Shown here piece by piece: positions 14,806-23,356 of a stretch of 35,498 nucleotides of DNA. The stretch's first letter is position 1, and the number at the start of each line of letters is the position of its first letter. Source of the DNA: Actinomycetota bacterium (GTDB taxonomy: Bacteria; Actinomycetota; Acidimicrobiia; Acidimicrobiales; AC-9); assembly GCA_005888295.1 (NCBI GenBank), contig VAWP01000075.1, forward strand, positions 1 to 35,498, written 5' to 3'. Position numbers and translations under genes: made by a program. The notes below the pieces were generated by a model, which did no database searches, had not been told where the DNA came from, and saw only the letters and a program-made list of their open reading frames with translations.

Positions 14806-16086
14806 ATGGATGCCGGTGACCTGATCCTCGTCAGCGTCGACGACCACCTCATCGAGCCGCCGGACATGTTCGACGGGCGCCTGCCGGCGCGCTATCGCGA
14901 CGCCGCCCCGAAGGTCACGAGGACCGACGCCGGCGCCGACGTGTGGACGTTCAACGGGAGCGTCATCCCGAACGTCGGGCTCAACGCCGTCGCCGGACGG
15001 CCGCGCGAGGAGTACGGCGTCGATCCCACCGCGTTCGACGAGATGCGCCCGGGCTGCTTCGACGTCGACGAGCGGGTCAAGGACATGAACGCGGGCGGCG
15101 TCCTCGCATCGATGTGCTTCCCGTCCTTCCCCGGTTTCAGCGCCCGGCTGTTCGCGGCGTGCCAGGACAAGGACCTCGCCCTGGCCGTCGTCCGCGCCTA
15201 CAACGACTGGCACATCGAGTCGTGGTGCGGTGCCCATCCCGGTCGCTTCATTCCCATGGCCCTGCCCGTGCTGTGGGACCCGGAGCTGGCGGCCGCCGAG
15301 GTACGGCGGGTGGCGGCCAAGGGCTGCCACTCGTTGACCTTCACCGAGAGCCCGGCGAACCTCGGGTTCCCGAGCTTCCACGACCCGGCGTGGGACCCGC
15401 TGTGGACGGCGTTGTGCGACGAGGGCGTGGTGCTGTCCATCCACCTCGGGTCGTCAGGGTCCCTGACCGTCACCAGCCCCGACGCGCCGGTCGACGTCAT
15501 GATCACGCTGCAACCGATGAACATCTGCTCGGCGGCTGCCGACCTCGTGTGGTCGCGGGTCATCAAGGACTTCCCGGGGATCCGCATCGCGCTGTCCGAG
15601 GGTGGTACGGGTTGGATCCCGTACTTCCTCGACCGCCTCGATCGCACGTACGACATGCACCACCTGTGGACCGGTCAGGACTTCGGCGATCGCCCTCCCA
15701 GCGAGGTGTTCCGCCAGCACTTCCTCACCTGCTTCATCGCCGATCCCGTCGGCATCCAGCTCCGCCACATGATCGGGATGGAGAACATCGCCTGGGAGTG
15801 CGATTATCCCCATTCGGACTCGTCGTGGCCGCACGCGCCGGAGGAGCTGGCGTCGGCCGCCGAGGGGGTGCCCGAGGACGAGCTCGAGCAGATCGCGTGG
15901 CGCAACGCGGCGCGGTGGTACTCGTTCGACCCGTTCGCCGAGCGGGCCAGGGAGCGCTGCACGGTGCGCGCCCTCCGGGACGAGGCGGGCGATCACGACG
16001 TCAGCATCCGCTCGTTCGACAAGGGCCGCTTCGAGCGCACGGTCGGGACCGACCTGGGCAGGCTGGCCGGCCGGGCGACGGCCTGA
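14806..16086 (+). CDS. Amidohydrolase 2 family metal-dependent hydrolase
   Basis: 426 residues of amidohydrolase_2 type. SVDDHLIEPPDMFDGRLP gives the D-x-H N-terminal metal site; LSIHLGSSG carries a probable metal His; ALSEGGTGWIPYFLDRLDR and ECDYPHSDSSWP are typical, the latter with the catalytic or metal Asp. GAGGAGG lies before the ATG, 10 nt after the CoA-transferase stop, so the pair is co-transcribed. It is a paralogue of the partial gene at 1-793, so the cluster carries one such enzyme at each end. Family members hydrolyse or decarboxylate ring-derived acids; a ring-cleavage or deacylation role is inference. It is convergent with the mce locus with a 9-nt gap and no obvious terminator. 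Confidence 0.93.
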   Translation: MDAGDLILVSVDDHLIEPPDMFDGRLPARYRDAAPKVTRTDAGADVWTFNGSVIPNVGLNAVAGRPREEYGVDPTAFDEMRPGCFDVDERVKDMNAGGVLASMCFPSFPGFSARLFAACQDKDLALAVVRAYNDWHIESWCGAHPGRFIPMALPVLWDPELAAAEVRRVAAKGCHSLTFTESPANLGFPSFHDPAWDPLWTALCDEGVVLSIHLGSSGSLTVTSPDAPVDVMITLQPMNICSAAADLVWSRVIKDFPGIRIALSEGGTGWIPYFLDRLDRTYDMHHLWTGQDFGDRPPSEVFRQHFLTCFIADPVGIQLRHMIGMENIAWECDYPHSDSSWPHAPEELASAAEGVPEDELEQIAWRNAARWYSFDPFAERARERCTVRALRDEAGDHDVSIRSFDKGRFERTVGTDLGRLAGRATA

Positions 16087-16095
16087 GCCCGCCCG

Positions 16096-16944
16096 TTAGT
16101 GGCCCGGCGTCGAGCTCGGCGTCGGTGACGTCGGTGGCGTCGGTGAAGGCTTCGAGCCCGAGCCCTGCTGGGTGGGGCTGAACAGCGGCGACTGCAGGAA
16201 CGTGTTGTTGGCAACCCGCCAGCCCTGCGAGGTCTTCACCATGTCCACGGTCATGTCGATCTCGTCCGATGCCGGCGCCTGCAGCTTGTTGTTGGCGATC
16301 GTGTCGTCGACCACGGCGAAGAACGTGACGTGACCACCGCTGTTCGACTGGGGATAGATGGCGCGGACCTCGCCCCTGCTGGCGGCGTTGGTCGCCAGCA
16401 GGCCCTTGCGAACGTCGTTGCTGAAGAATTGCGAGATGCTGGTCCTGAAGTTCCCGGTGGCGTACGACTCGATCTTGTTGATCTCGTTGTCGAGGCCCTT
16501 GGGATCGAAGTTGGTCAGGGCGACGATGTAGTTCTGGGCCTGCTTCTTCGCCGCCGAGACGTCGTTCTGCTGGCCGTTCAGGTGCAAGTACCCGTAGCCG
16601 AACCCGATGGTGCCGGCGACGCCCAGCACCGCGACCGAGGTCGCCAGCCGCATGGGCCAGCGCCGGCTTCCGGTCGCTCTGGTGTCGGCGGGGACCTCGC
16701 CGGCTGTGGCTGCCTCCGGTTGCTCCTGGGCCGGCGTTCCGCCGCCGGCGGCCTGGATGGCCTCGACGGCCGCCGCCTCCTGGGCGGCGGCGTCGTCCGG
16801 GCCCAGCTCGGCCGTCTGGTCGTGCTGGCCGCCGTTGAGCCCGCTCTCGGCGACGGTCTCGGTCGAGTGGTCGGCGGGCCGCTTCCCGCCGGGACGAGAC
16901 CCGGGGCCGACGACCCGCACGCCTCGGACGCCGCGGTTGCTCAT
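16096..16944 (-). CDS. Mce-associated membrane protein
   Basis: 282 residues. A cytoplasmic N-terminal region of about 95 residues rich in Ala, Glu and Gly precedes a single membrane helix (RLATSVAVLGVAGTIGFGYG). An extracytoplasmic domain follows with QAQNYIVALTNFDPKGLDN, VTFFAVVDDTIAN and a GWRVANNTFLQSP end. This is the layout of Mas proteins (NTF2-like fold after one helix) that stabilise Mce complexes in mycobacteria. The tail is Pro/Ser/Thr-rich. ATG 16944 overlaps the mceF stop by 4 bp (ATGA). It is the last gene of the mce operon. Confidence 0.88.
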   Translation of the reverse strand: MSNRGVRGVRVVGPGSRPGGKRPADHSTETVAESGLNGGQHDQTAELGPDDAAAQEAAAVEAIQAAGGGTPAQEQPEAATAGEVPADTRATGSRRWPMRLATSVAVLGVAGTIGFGYGYLHLNGQQNDVSAAKKQAQNYIVALTNFDPKGLDNEINKIESYATGNFRTSISQFFSNDVRKGLLATNAASRGEVRAIYPQSNSGGHVTFFAVVDDTIANNKLQAPASDEIDMTVDMVKTSQGWRVANNTFLQSPLFSPTQQGSGSKPSPTPPTSPTPSSTPGH

Positions 16945-18371
16945 GTTTGACTCCGATCAATGGCAGTTTTGCTGATGCGACGGAGGAAGCTGCGTGGCCG
17001 AACCATGGAGTCGCGCCACTTCAGTTTCTCCCCCGGGACGCGAAAGTCCTCCATGCGGGGCCGCCTGCGCAGCAGCGCCGCACCTGACAGGACGACGAGC
17101 AGCAGGAGGGGGAGCGCTCCGGTCCAGCCCTGGACCGGGAGGTGGGCAGCGGCAGGTACGCCGGGGCCAGGGACGGGAGGACCGCCGCCCCGGACCTGGG
17201 AGGCCGATGCCGGCGCCGGTTGCGGCGGGCTCCCCGAGTAGTACGGCGCCTGCGGCGGAGCGCTGGTCTGGGTCGCCGGGCCCACGCCGGCGCCGTACTC
17301 GGTGTTGCAGCCTGCGGCCAGGTAGGCGGGCGGGAGGTTGCGGGCCGTCTGGAACTCCGAGCCACTGGGCTGTGGTGGCGGCAGGAGGATGTGGATGCGC
17401 AGCTGCTCCGTCGGCCCGGGTGACGGCGCCTTGGGCCCCAGCGGGTACTGCTTGACGCCGATGGTGTTCAGTGTCGTGGCGAACTTGGTGTCGCCGGAGA
17501 AGAGCGCGGCCAGGTTGCTCAGGTTGGTCGGCTGGGCGATGTTGTTGGTGAAGTCAGCGAGGTCGTGGGTGAGGCAGGCCAGGTTGGGCCGGGAGCCCAG
17601 CACCAGCTGCTGGATCACGCTGGCCGCCGTGGCCCCGTTGTTCATGAGGTTGACGATGTCGTGGCTGTGCTGGGCCAGCACCTGGGTCAGGACCTCGGTG
17701 TTGGTCAGGGCCTGGTTGAAGGCGGGCCCGTTGGCCGACAGGGTGTCGAAGAACGGCGGGGCGTTGTTCAGCAGGGTCTGGAACTGGGCCTGGTTTGCGT
17801 TGAGCTCCTGGGCCAGCTGGGCGCCCGACGAGATCAGGTTGTGGATGTCGTCTCCGCGGCCGTTGAGGGCCACCCCCAGCTCGTGGAAGAAGGTGTTGAG
17901 GTCGTGGGTCGGGATGGCGCCGAAGAGCCGGTTGGCGGTGTCGACCACCTGCCCCACGTCGGGTGGCGTGGAGTTGGCTGCCGTCGGCACGATCGCCCCG
18001 TCACGGAGGAGCGTGGCGCTGGGCGGCGCGCCCCCCGGGGGGATGAGGTCGATCGCCTGCTCGCCGAGGGGGTTGGCCCGCACGACCTGGGCCTGGACGT
18101 TGTTGGCGATGTGCTGGCCCGGCTGAATGGCCATGGTGACCTTGACGCGGTCGCCCGCCAGCTGCACGGACTTCACCGCGCCGACCACGAGGCCGTTGTT
18201 GGTCACGTAGAACTGGTCCCGCAGGCCGGCGGTGGAGGGGAAGTAGGCGACGATGTCGCTCTCCTTCTTGAACGGGTTGTGCAGCACGGACAGGTAGCCG
18301 TAGGTCGCCAGGGCGGCGGCGGCCATCAGGAAGACGGCCACATTGATCTTGATCCGCGTGGACACGACCAT
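16941..18371 (-). CDS. mceF: MceF-like substrate-binding protein with C-terminal membrane segment
   Basis: 476 residues. An N-terminal signal-anchor (INVAVFLMAAAALATYGYLS) leads to the MCE/MlaD domain with FPSTAGLRDQFYVTNNGLVV and LGEQAIDLIPP, then a long helical region. The C-terminal part is unusual: a Pro/Ala/Gly-rich stretch, a second hydrophobic segment (GALPLLLLVVLSGAALL) followed by RRRPR, and about 40 more basic residues including RRISKTA. Mce proteins bind lipids as part of an envelope-spanning hexamer. ATG 18371 lies 2 nt after the mceE stop. The second anchor would tie both ends to the membrane. LPVQG before the helix is not a good sortase motif. Confidence 0.9.
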   Translation of the reverse strand: MVVSTRIKINVAVFLMAAAALATYGYLSVLHNPFKKESDIVAYFPSTAGLRDQFYVTNNGLVVGAVKSVQLAGDRVKVTMAIQPGQHIANNVQAQVVRANPLGEQAIDLIPPGGAPPSATLLRDGAIVPTAANSTPPDVGQVVDTANRLFGAIPTHDLNTFFHELGVALNGRGDDIHNLISSGAQLAQELNANQAQFQTLLNNAPPFFDTLSANGPAFNQALTNTEVLTQVLAQHSHDIVNLMNNGATAASVIQQLVLGSRPNLACLTHDLADFTNNIAQPTNLSNLAALFSGDTKFATTLNTIGVKQYPLGPKAPSPGPTEQLRIHILLPPPQPSGSEFQTARNLPPAYLAAGCNTEYGAGVGPATQTSAPPQAPYYSGSPPQPAPASASQVRGGGPPVPGPGVPAAAHLPVQGWTGALPLLLLVVLSGAALLRRRPRMEDFRVPGEKLKWRDSMVRPRSFLRRISKTAIDRSQT

Positions 18372-18373
18372 CG

Positions 18374-19365
18374 CTAGCTGGCTCCGTGACAGGACGTGAG
18401 CGGGTCGTTGGGGTCGGCGCCGCCCATCTGGGTGGGCAGCCCGCAGGTGATGGTGTCGAACACCACCGGGATCTGGGAGAGGCTCCGCTCGGGGTGGGTG
18501 AGCTCCTGCGACCACTTCAGGAAGATGGGGAACTGCCCGAGGATGTCGGAGAGCTCCTTCTGGTGCTGGCCCAGCTGGTTCACGGTCGTCAGGAGGCCGT
18601 TGAAGTTCTCGTTGATCTGGGGGAAGTACGACCCGATCAGGCTGACGCTGTTGGTCGACAGCTGGGAGAGACGAGTGAGGAGGCCCTCCAGGCGGTTGCT
18701 CTGGTCGTTGAGCTCCTTGGTCGTGGCGGCGAAGTTGCTGAGGGCCTGGGCGTTGGCCTGGGCCGATGGGGCCAGCTGGGCCGAGACCTGGTTCACGTTG
18801 TTGATGAGCGCTGTCAGGGTGGCCGAGTGCTGGGCGTAACCGGCGACGACGGTGTTGAGGTTGTCGACGAACTGGTGCAGCGCGGGACCCTGGTCGCCAA
18901 AGGCCTGCGCTCCCTGCTGCAGGGTGGTGGCCAGGTCATTTGCTGACAGGGCCCCGATGAAGTTGGTGCCCGCCTGCACCAGCTGCTCGACGCCGGGATC
19001 GACGCGGGTGTCCGAGATGTTGGCGCCGTCGGCGAGCATCGGGGTCGTGGGTTGGCCCTGGACGGGCTGGAGCGACACGATCGTCTCGCCGATGAGCGAT
19101 GTCTGACTCAGGTGGGCCGACACCGCGGCCGGCACGTGGGCGCCCCTGTTGAGGCCAGCTCGACCGGCGCGTTGGGCGCCAGCGCTCCCACGTCCGGGAA
19201 GCCGGCATGGACGGTCATGGTGGTGGGCGCGCCGGGCGCGCAGCTCGCCAGCAGAGCGCCCGCCAGGAGCCCGACGGCCGCGACGAGGCCCCGACCCCAA
19301 CCTCGGCGCACGAGCGTGGCGCCGGGCCACGACTGCCGCTCTCGGGCCACGGTGCGGGCCGTCAT
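18374..19365 (-). pseudogene. mceE: MceE-like lipoprotein gene with internal frame break near 19148-19156
   Basis: ATG 19365 overlaps the mceD stop by 4 bp. Frame 1 encodes a basic N-terminus, a signal core (GLVAAVGLLAGALLASC) with perfect lipobox LASC, and the start of the MCE domain (MTVHAGFPDVGALAPNAPVE). At about 19150 the frame changes. The family sequence resumes as NRGAHVPAAVSAHLSQTSLI in another frame and runs to TSCHGAS at 18374. About 25 residues of the MCE domain between these points (the normal VGxVxxIxLxGxxAxVTM part) are absent. The span of 992 nt is not a multiple of three. No stop accumulates downstream, so the break is recent or artefactual. It is the lipid-importer subunit next to MceF. 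Confidence 0.87.
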
Positions 19366-20840
19366 CCCGCCCTCGCCTTGCTGATCCGTCGCAGGAGCTC
19401 CAGCGCCCCTGCCAGCCCGGCGATCACCGCCAGGGCCAGGATCACGAGCCCCCAGTTGGAGTGGCCCTGGGCCTGGGCCGGCTGGATGGCCGTGGGCATG
19501 GGCGGCAGTGCACCGGCCGCGGGCGCGGTCAGGCCCGGCGGGCCCGGTGGGGGAGGCGGCGGGGAGGCCACCCCGGCGGCGATCTGCGATTTCTGGGTCG
19601 GGGTCAGGCTGGGGATCTGCTGCAGCCCGGCGTTGAAGGCCTGGCCGGCGGTGGGCGAGGACGACGGGCCGGCGTTGGCGGGCGTCGGGACCGGTGGGCC
19701 CTGCTTGTTGAGGATGCCGGCGACCTGGGTGAGGACCGGCGTGAAGAAGTTGGGGTCGCCGCAGCCGCTCGGCGTGTTGGTGGCCCCGTTCCAGGTTCCC
19801 GGCACGAACCGCCGGCACACGCTGGCCAGGCGGTCGGCCATCACCGCCACGAGGTCGGGAGCGGTGAGGCCCGAGCCGGAACCGAGGCTGATCGGCTCCC
19901 AGTTGTGGACCGGGTCGTAGCCCTGCTCACCGAACAGGTGAGGGATGGAGTACAGGGACTGGTCGAGGCTGTTGAGGTTGCGGTCCAGGCCCCGGCTGAG
20001 CGAGGTCAGGTTGGCCACGTCCTGCTGGAGCGGCCCGAGGTTGGGCTGGAGCAGGCCGGTGGCCTGCACGGTGGCGTCGTTGAGATGGTTGATCGCCCCG
20101 GCCAGCTGGTTCCTGTTGTCGGCCAGCACGCCGGAGACCGTGTTGTAGTTGTTGATGAACTGCCCGATCAGGCCGTTCTGCTTGTCCAGTGTCCCGGTGA
20201 GCTGACCCAGGGCTCCGAGCAGCTGACCGAGCTCGTTGCCCTTCTGGGCCAGGGTGCCGATGGTCCCCGAGGCGTTGTGGATCAGAGAGTTGAGCTGGGC
20301 GCCGTTGCCCTGCAGCACCGTGGCCAGGCTGCTCACCGCCCCGGCGGCGGTCGGGGGGTTGATGCTGCCGAGGAACTTGTTGAGGCTGGCCAGCAGCTCG
20401 TCGGTCGTCGCCGGCACCGACGTCCGTGACACGGGGATCACCGAGCCGGTGGGAAGCTGCGGTCCCCCGGTGTAGCCGGGAGACATCTGCACGAAGCCCT
20501 GGCTCAGCAGCGAGTCCTGGGTCATGTCCGCCCTGACGCCGGCGGGCAGGGGGTACTTCTGGTCGATCGACATCTTGGCCACCACGTGGTCGCCCTCGTT
20601 GGTGACCGAGGTGACCGTGCCGATCGGGACGCCCAGCTCCTTGACAGGGGTGGGGGCGAACAGGTTGTCACCCCGCGAGAAGTCGGCCTGCAGGGAGTAG
20701 GTGCTCGACGACCCACCGGTCAGGGCCGAGCAGGCCGAGGCGACCAGGCCCAGGCACGCCACGACCGCCGACGCCGCCACCGTCCGCCCGCGGCGGCGGA
20801 GCGGTCGGGCGATCGTCCGGTGCCGGCGTCGGCCGGTCAC
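19362..20840 (-). CDS. mceD: MceD-like substrate-binding protein with C-terminal membrane anchor
   Basis: 492 residues. A basic N-terminus (RRRHRTIARPLRRRGRTV) precedes a hydrophobic segment ending VASACSALTG, a possible but imperfect lipobox. The MCE domain follows (YSLQADFSRGDNLF, VKELGVPIGTVTSVT, DSLLSQGFVQMSPGY), then a long helical region with Asn/Gln/Leu repeats. The C-terminus has a Pro-rich linker (PPPPPPGPPG) and a second membrane helix (WGLVILALAVIAGLAGALEL) ending LLRRISKARAG, like the tail of MceF here. GTG 20840 overlaps the mceC stop by 4 bp and its stop overlaps mceE. It is intact in frame, unlike its neighbours mceC and mceE. Confidence 0.9.
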   Translation of the reverse strand: MTGRRRHRTIARPLRRRGRTVAASAVVACLGLVASACSALTGGSSSTYSLQADFSRGDNLFAPTPVKELGVPIGTVTSVTNEGDHVVAKMSIDQKYPLPAGVRADMTQDSLLSQGFVQMSPGYTGGPQLPTGSVIPVSRTSVPATTDELLASLNKFLGSINPPTAAGAVSSLATVLQGNGAQLNSLIHNASGTIGTLAQKGNELGQLLGALGQLTGTLDKQNGLIGQFINNYNTVSGVLADNRNQLAGAINHLNDATVQATGLLQPNLGPLQQDVANLTSLSRGLDRNLNSLDQSLYSIPHLFGEQGYDPVHNWEPISLGSGSGLTAPDLVAVMADRLASVCRRFVPGTWNGATNTPSGCGDPNFFTPVLTQVAGILNKQGPPVPTPANAGPSSSPTAGQAFNAGLQQIPSLTPTQKSQIAAGVASPPPPPPGPPGLTAPAAGALPPMPTAIQPAQAQGHSNWGLVILALAVIAGLAGALELLRRISKARAG

Positions 20841-22211
20841 GGCGCGGCTCCTGCCTGGGCGAACAGGGAGGCGATCGACCGCACCCCCGACACCGAGCCC
20901 GGCGGCGCACCAGGGCTCCCGCCCGAGGGGCCGGCGGAGCTGTTGGATGCCGGGGCTCCCGAGGAGGACGGTCCCGACGACTGGCCGGACGCGTGGGCGA
21001 ACTGGTTGGGCTCGATCTCCGGCTGGCTGGCGCACGAGCGCCCCGGTCCGTGCTGGGCCGGGTCGGGGGGCAGGGCCTGGTCGAAGATCTGGTTGAGCGT
21101 GCCGCAGGGCTCGAACATCGTCGCCTCGGCGCTGCCGCGGAAGCCGGTGGAGGAGGAGACGTACGGCGTGACGATGTTGTTGTTGGGGCCGACGTAGCCG
21201 ATGCTGGAGAACCCGTTGACCGCCACCGCGGCGTAGCCGAGGCCCTGGGTGAGATCGACCTGCCGGCTGTCGATGATCTGCAGGTCGGTGTGGACCTCGT
21301 TGAGGATGGCCTGCAGCTTGGGCCGGTTGGCCCCGATCAGGCCGGACAGCTGGCTGGCGGCCTGGTCGGTCGAGTCGATCAGCTGAGCCAGCGCCGTCTT
21401 GCGCTGGGCCAGGCCCTGGACCACCACGTTGAGGTTGTAGAGGATGCTGGCCAGCTCCGTGGACCTGCCGTTGAGGGTTCCCACCAGCTTGTTGGCCGAG
21501 TCGAGGAGGACGGAGACCTCGGCCTGGCGCTGGTTCACCGTCGTGGTGAGGCGGTTGAGGTTGTCGATGGATCGCCGAGGAGCTCGTTGATCTGGGCCGA
21601 GTTGGTCTGGTTGAGGGCGGGTACCGCTGTGTTCGCCAGCTGGTTCAGGTCGAAGGGCACCTTGGTCTTGGTGATCACCGAGCCCTGGTGGAGCTGGTGG
21701 GCCCAGTCCGTGCCCGGGTTCAGGTAGACGGCCTTGGTGCCGAGGAAGGACTGGATCTTGACCTCGGCGGTCGAGTCGGCGGGGACCTGGGTGCCCGACT
21801 TGATGTCGAGAGCGACCCGCACCTGGTTGCCGTCCAGGTGGGCGGCTCCGACCTTGCCGACCTTGATCCCGGCCACCATCACCTGGTCGTTGGCGCTGAT
21901 GCCGGCGGTGTTGGGGAACAGCGCTGTCGTCTCGAAGGTGCTGGAGAAGACCCCGCTCTGGAGGAACAGAGCGCCGGCGGTGAACACCAGGATGATGGCG
22001 AGCGCGATGGTGCCGATGATGTAGGGGTTGCGCTCGCTGAAGGCCTTGGGTGAGAAGCCCGGCGCCCGCCAGGCCCGGAGCGGGAGGAGCTTCGCCGCGC
22101 CCGTGGGCGCCCGACCGTTCCCCTCGAGCGTCTTGCCGTTCTGTCGTGTCCGTTGGCGCGGAACGGCAGCTTGTTCCGGAGGGCGGTCAGGCCAGGAGGC
22201 CGCACCGTCAC
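20837..22211 (-). pseudogene. mceC: MceC-like gene with two internal frame breaks
   Basis: The GTG at 22211 overlaps the mceB stop by 4 bp and begins VTVRPPGLTALRNKLPFRAN. Between about 22160 and 22100 the coding frame switches to one reading LLPLRAWRAPGFSPKAF, SERNPYIIGTIALAIILVFT (membrane helix) and the MCE domain (LFPNTAGISANDQVMVAGIK, FLGTKAVYLNPG). That second frame has no start codon before the helix. Near 21568-21574 it breaks again: INELLGD is followed, in a third frame, by IDNLNRLTTTVNQRQAEVSV through to the Pro/Ser/Gly-rich C-terminus. Conserved residues are missing at the second break. The span of 1375 nt is not a multiple of three. Confidence 0.85.
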
Positions 22212-23356
22212 GTGCCTCCCGACGACGCCGCCCGGAGGAAGCTGCCGATGTCGGGCTGGCTCCGAGCCGACCCGGCAGGTGCCGCCGTCGACGAGGGGCT
22301 CGAGGACGACGGTGGCGTGCCTGCCGGCGAGGAGGCGCTCGAGGAGGAGGATGATCCCTGGAGGTTCGGGGCCGGGCTGAAGAAGCACGTCTGCTCGTGC
22401 GAGGCGCACACGTAGAGGCCCGAGCCCTGGAAGTACTGGCCGTTCCTGGTCACGTTGGCGTAGGCGGCCACGTTGGAGAGGGTGCTGAGGCCGTTCAGCA
22501 GGTCGGTGTGGTGCTGGCTCAGCACGTCGGTGACGCTCTGCAGGCTGTTGATGGTGGCGTCGAGGTTCCCGCGGTTCGTGGCGAACAGGTTCCCGAGCTG
22601 GGACGCCAGCTGACCGAAGTCGGAGATGGCCGTGTCGAGGTTGTCGTTGTTGGCGGCCAGCACCTGACCGGCCTGGTTGAGGTTGTCGATCAACGAGTTG
22701 ATGTCGCCGTTGCGAGAGGCGAGGGTGCTCAGGACCGTGCTCATGTTGTCGATGATCGAGCCCACCTGGGCGTCCGACGCGCCCAGCACCGACGACAGCT
22801 GGGCCGAGTTGCCGAGGAGGCCCGTCACCTGGGCCTGGTTGCCCTGGAGGGCGCCCAGGATGCCCTGGACGAAGGTATTGGCGTCGTTGGGGTTGATGGC
22901 CTTGAGCAGCGGACCGGCGGCGTTGAGAAAGGCCCCGATGTCGGCGCCGGCGAAGGTCTGCGACTTGGGGATGGTGTAACCGGGGCCCTCGACCCGGCCG
23001 GTGTTGCTCGGGTAGACGTACAGGTCCTTCTGGCCGATGACGTTGCGCCAGCGGAGGCCGGCCTGGGTGGTGGCGCGCATCTGCACGCTCTTGTCGAGGG
23101 AGAAGCCGACCCTCGCCGCCCCGTGCTCGAGCTTGATGGAGTTCACCGTCCCCGACCGGATGCCGGCGATCTTGACCGGGTCGCCCTTGGACAGGCCGGT
23201 GGCGTCCGTGAGGAGGGCCGAGTAGGAGCTCGTGCTCCCGAAGTAGAGGTTGCCCAGCTTGATGAGGATGGCGACAGCCAGGAAGAGGCAGATGGCGGCG
23301 AACACGCCGAACTTGGCGATCGTCTTGAGCTCGTGGCGGCTGGTTCGCAGCCTCAT
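22208..23356 (-). CDS. mceB: MceB-like substrate-binding protein
   Basis: 382 residues, intact. After a basic start (MRLRTSRHELKTIAKFG) there is one membrane helix (VFAAICLFLAVAILIKLGNL), the MCE domain (YSALLTDATGLSKGDPVKIA, GIRSGTVNSIKL, RNVIGQKDLYVYP) and a long alpha-helical region built of Asn/Leu-rich heptads. A Cys pair (VCASHEQTC) follows, then a low-complexity Ser/Pro/Ala tail. Mce proteins form a lipid-binding ring and tube outside the membrane. ATG 23356 overlaps the mceA stop by 4 bp (ATGA), and its stop overlaps the mceC start by 4 bp. It is the second Mce subunit of the operon. Confidence 0.93.
   Translation of the reverse strand: MRLRTSRHELKTIAKFGVFAAICLFLAVAILIKLGNLYFGSTSSYSALLTDATGLSKGDPVKIAGIRSGTVNSIKLEHGAARVGFSLDKSVQMRATTQAGLRWRNVIGQKDLYVYPSNTGRVEGPGYTIPKSQTFAGADIGAFLNAAGPLLKAINPNDANTFVQGILGALQGNQAQVTGLLGNSAQLSSVLGASDAQVGSIIDNMSTVLSTLASRNGDINSLIDNLNQAGQVLAANNDNLDTAISDFGQLASQLGNLFATNRGNLDATINSLQSVTDVLSQHHTDLLNGLSTLSNVAAYANVTRNGQYFQGSGLYVCASHEQTCFFSPAPNLQGSSSSSSASSPAGTPPSSSSPSSTAAPAGSARSQPDIGSFLRAASSGGT

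Noticed and set aside
17150-17230. Sortase cell-wall sorting signal in MceF (LPVQG, hydrophobic helix, RRR)
   Set aside because: The motif lacks the Thr of LPxTG and about 40 residues follow the basic tail, unlike true sorting signals.
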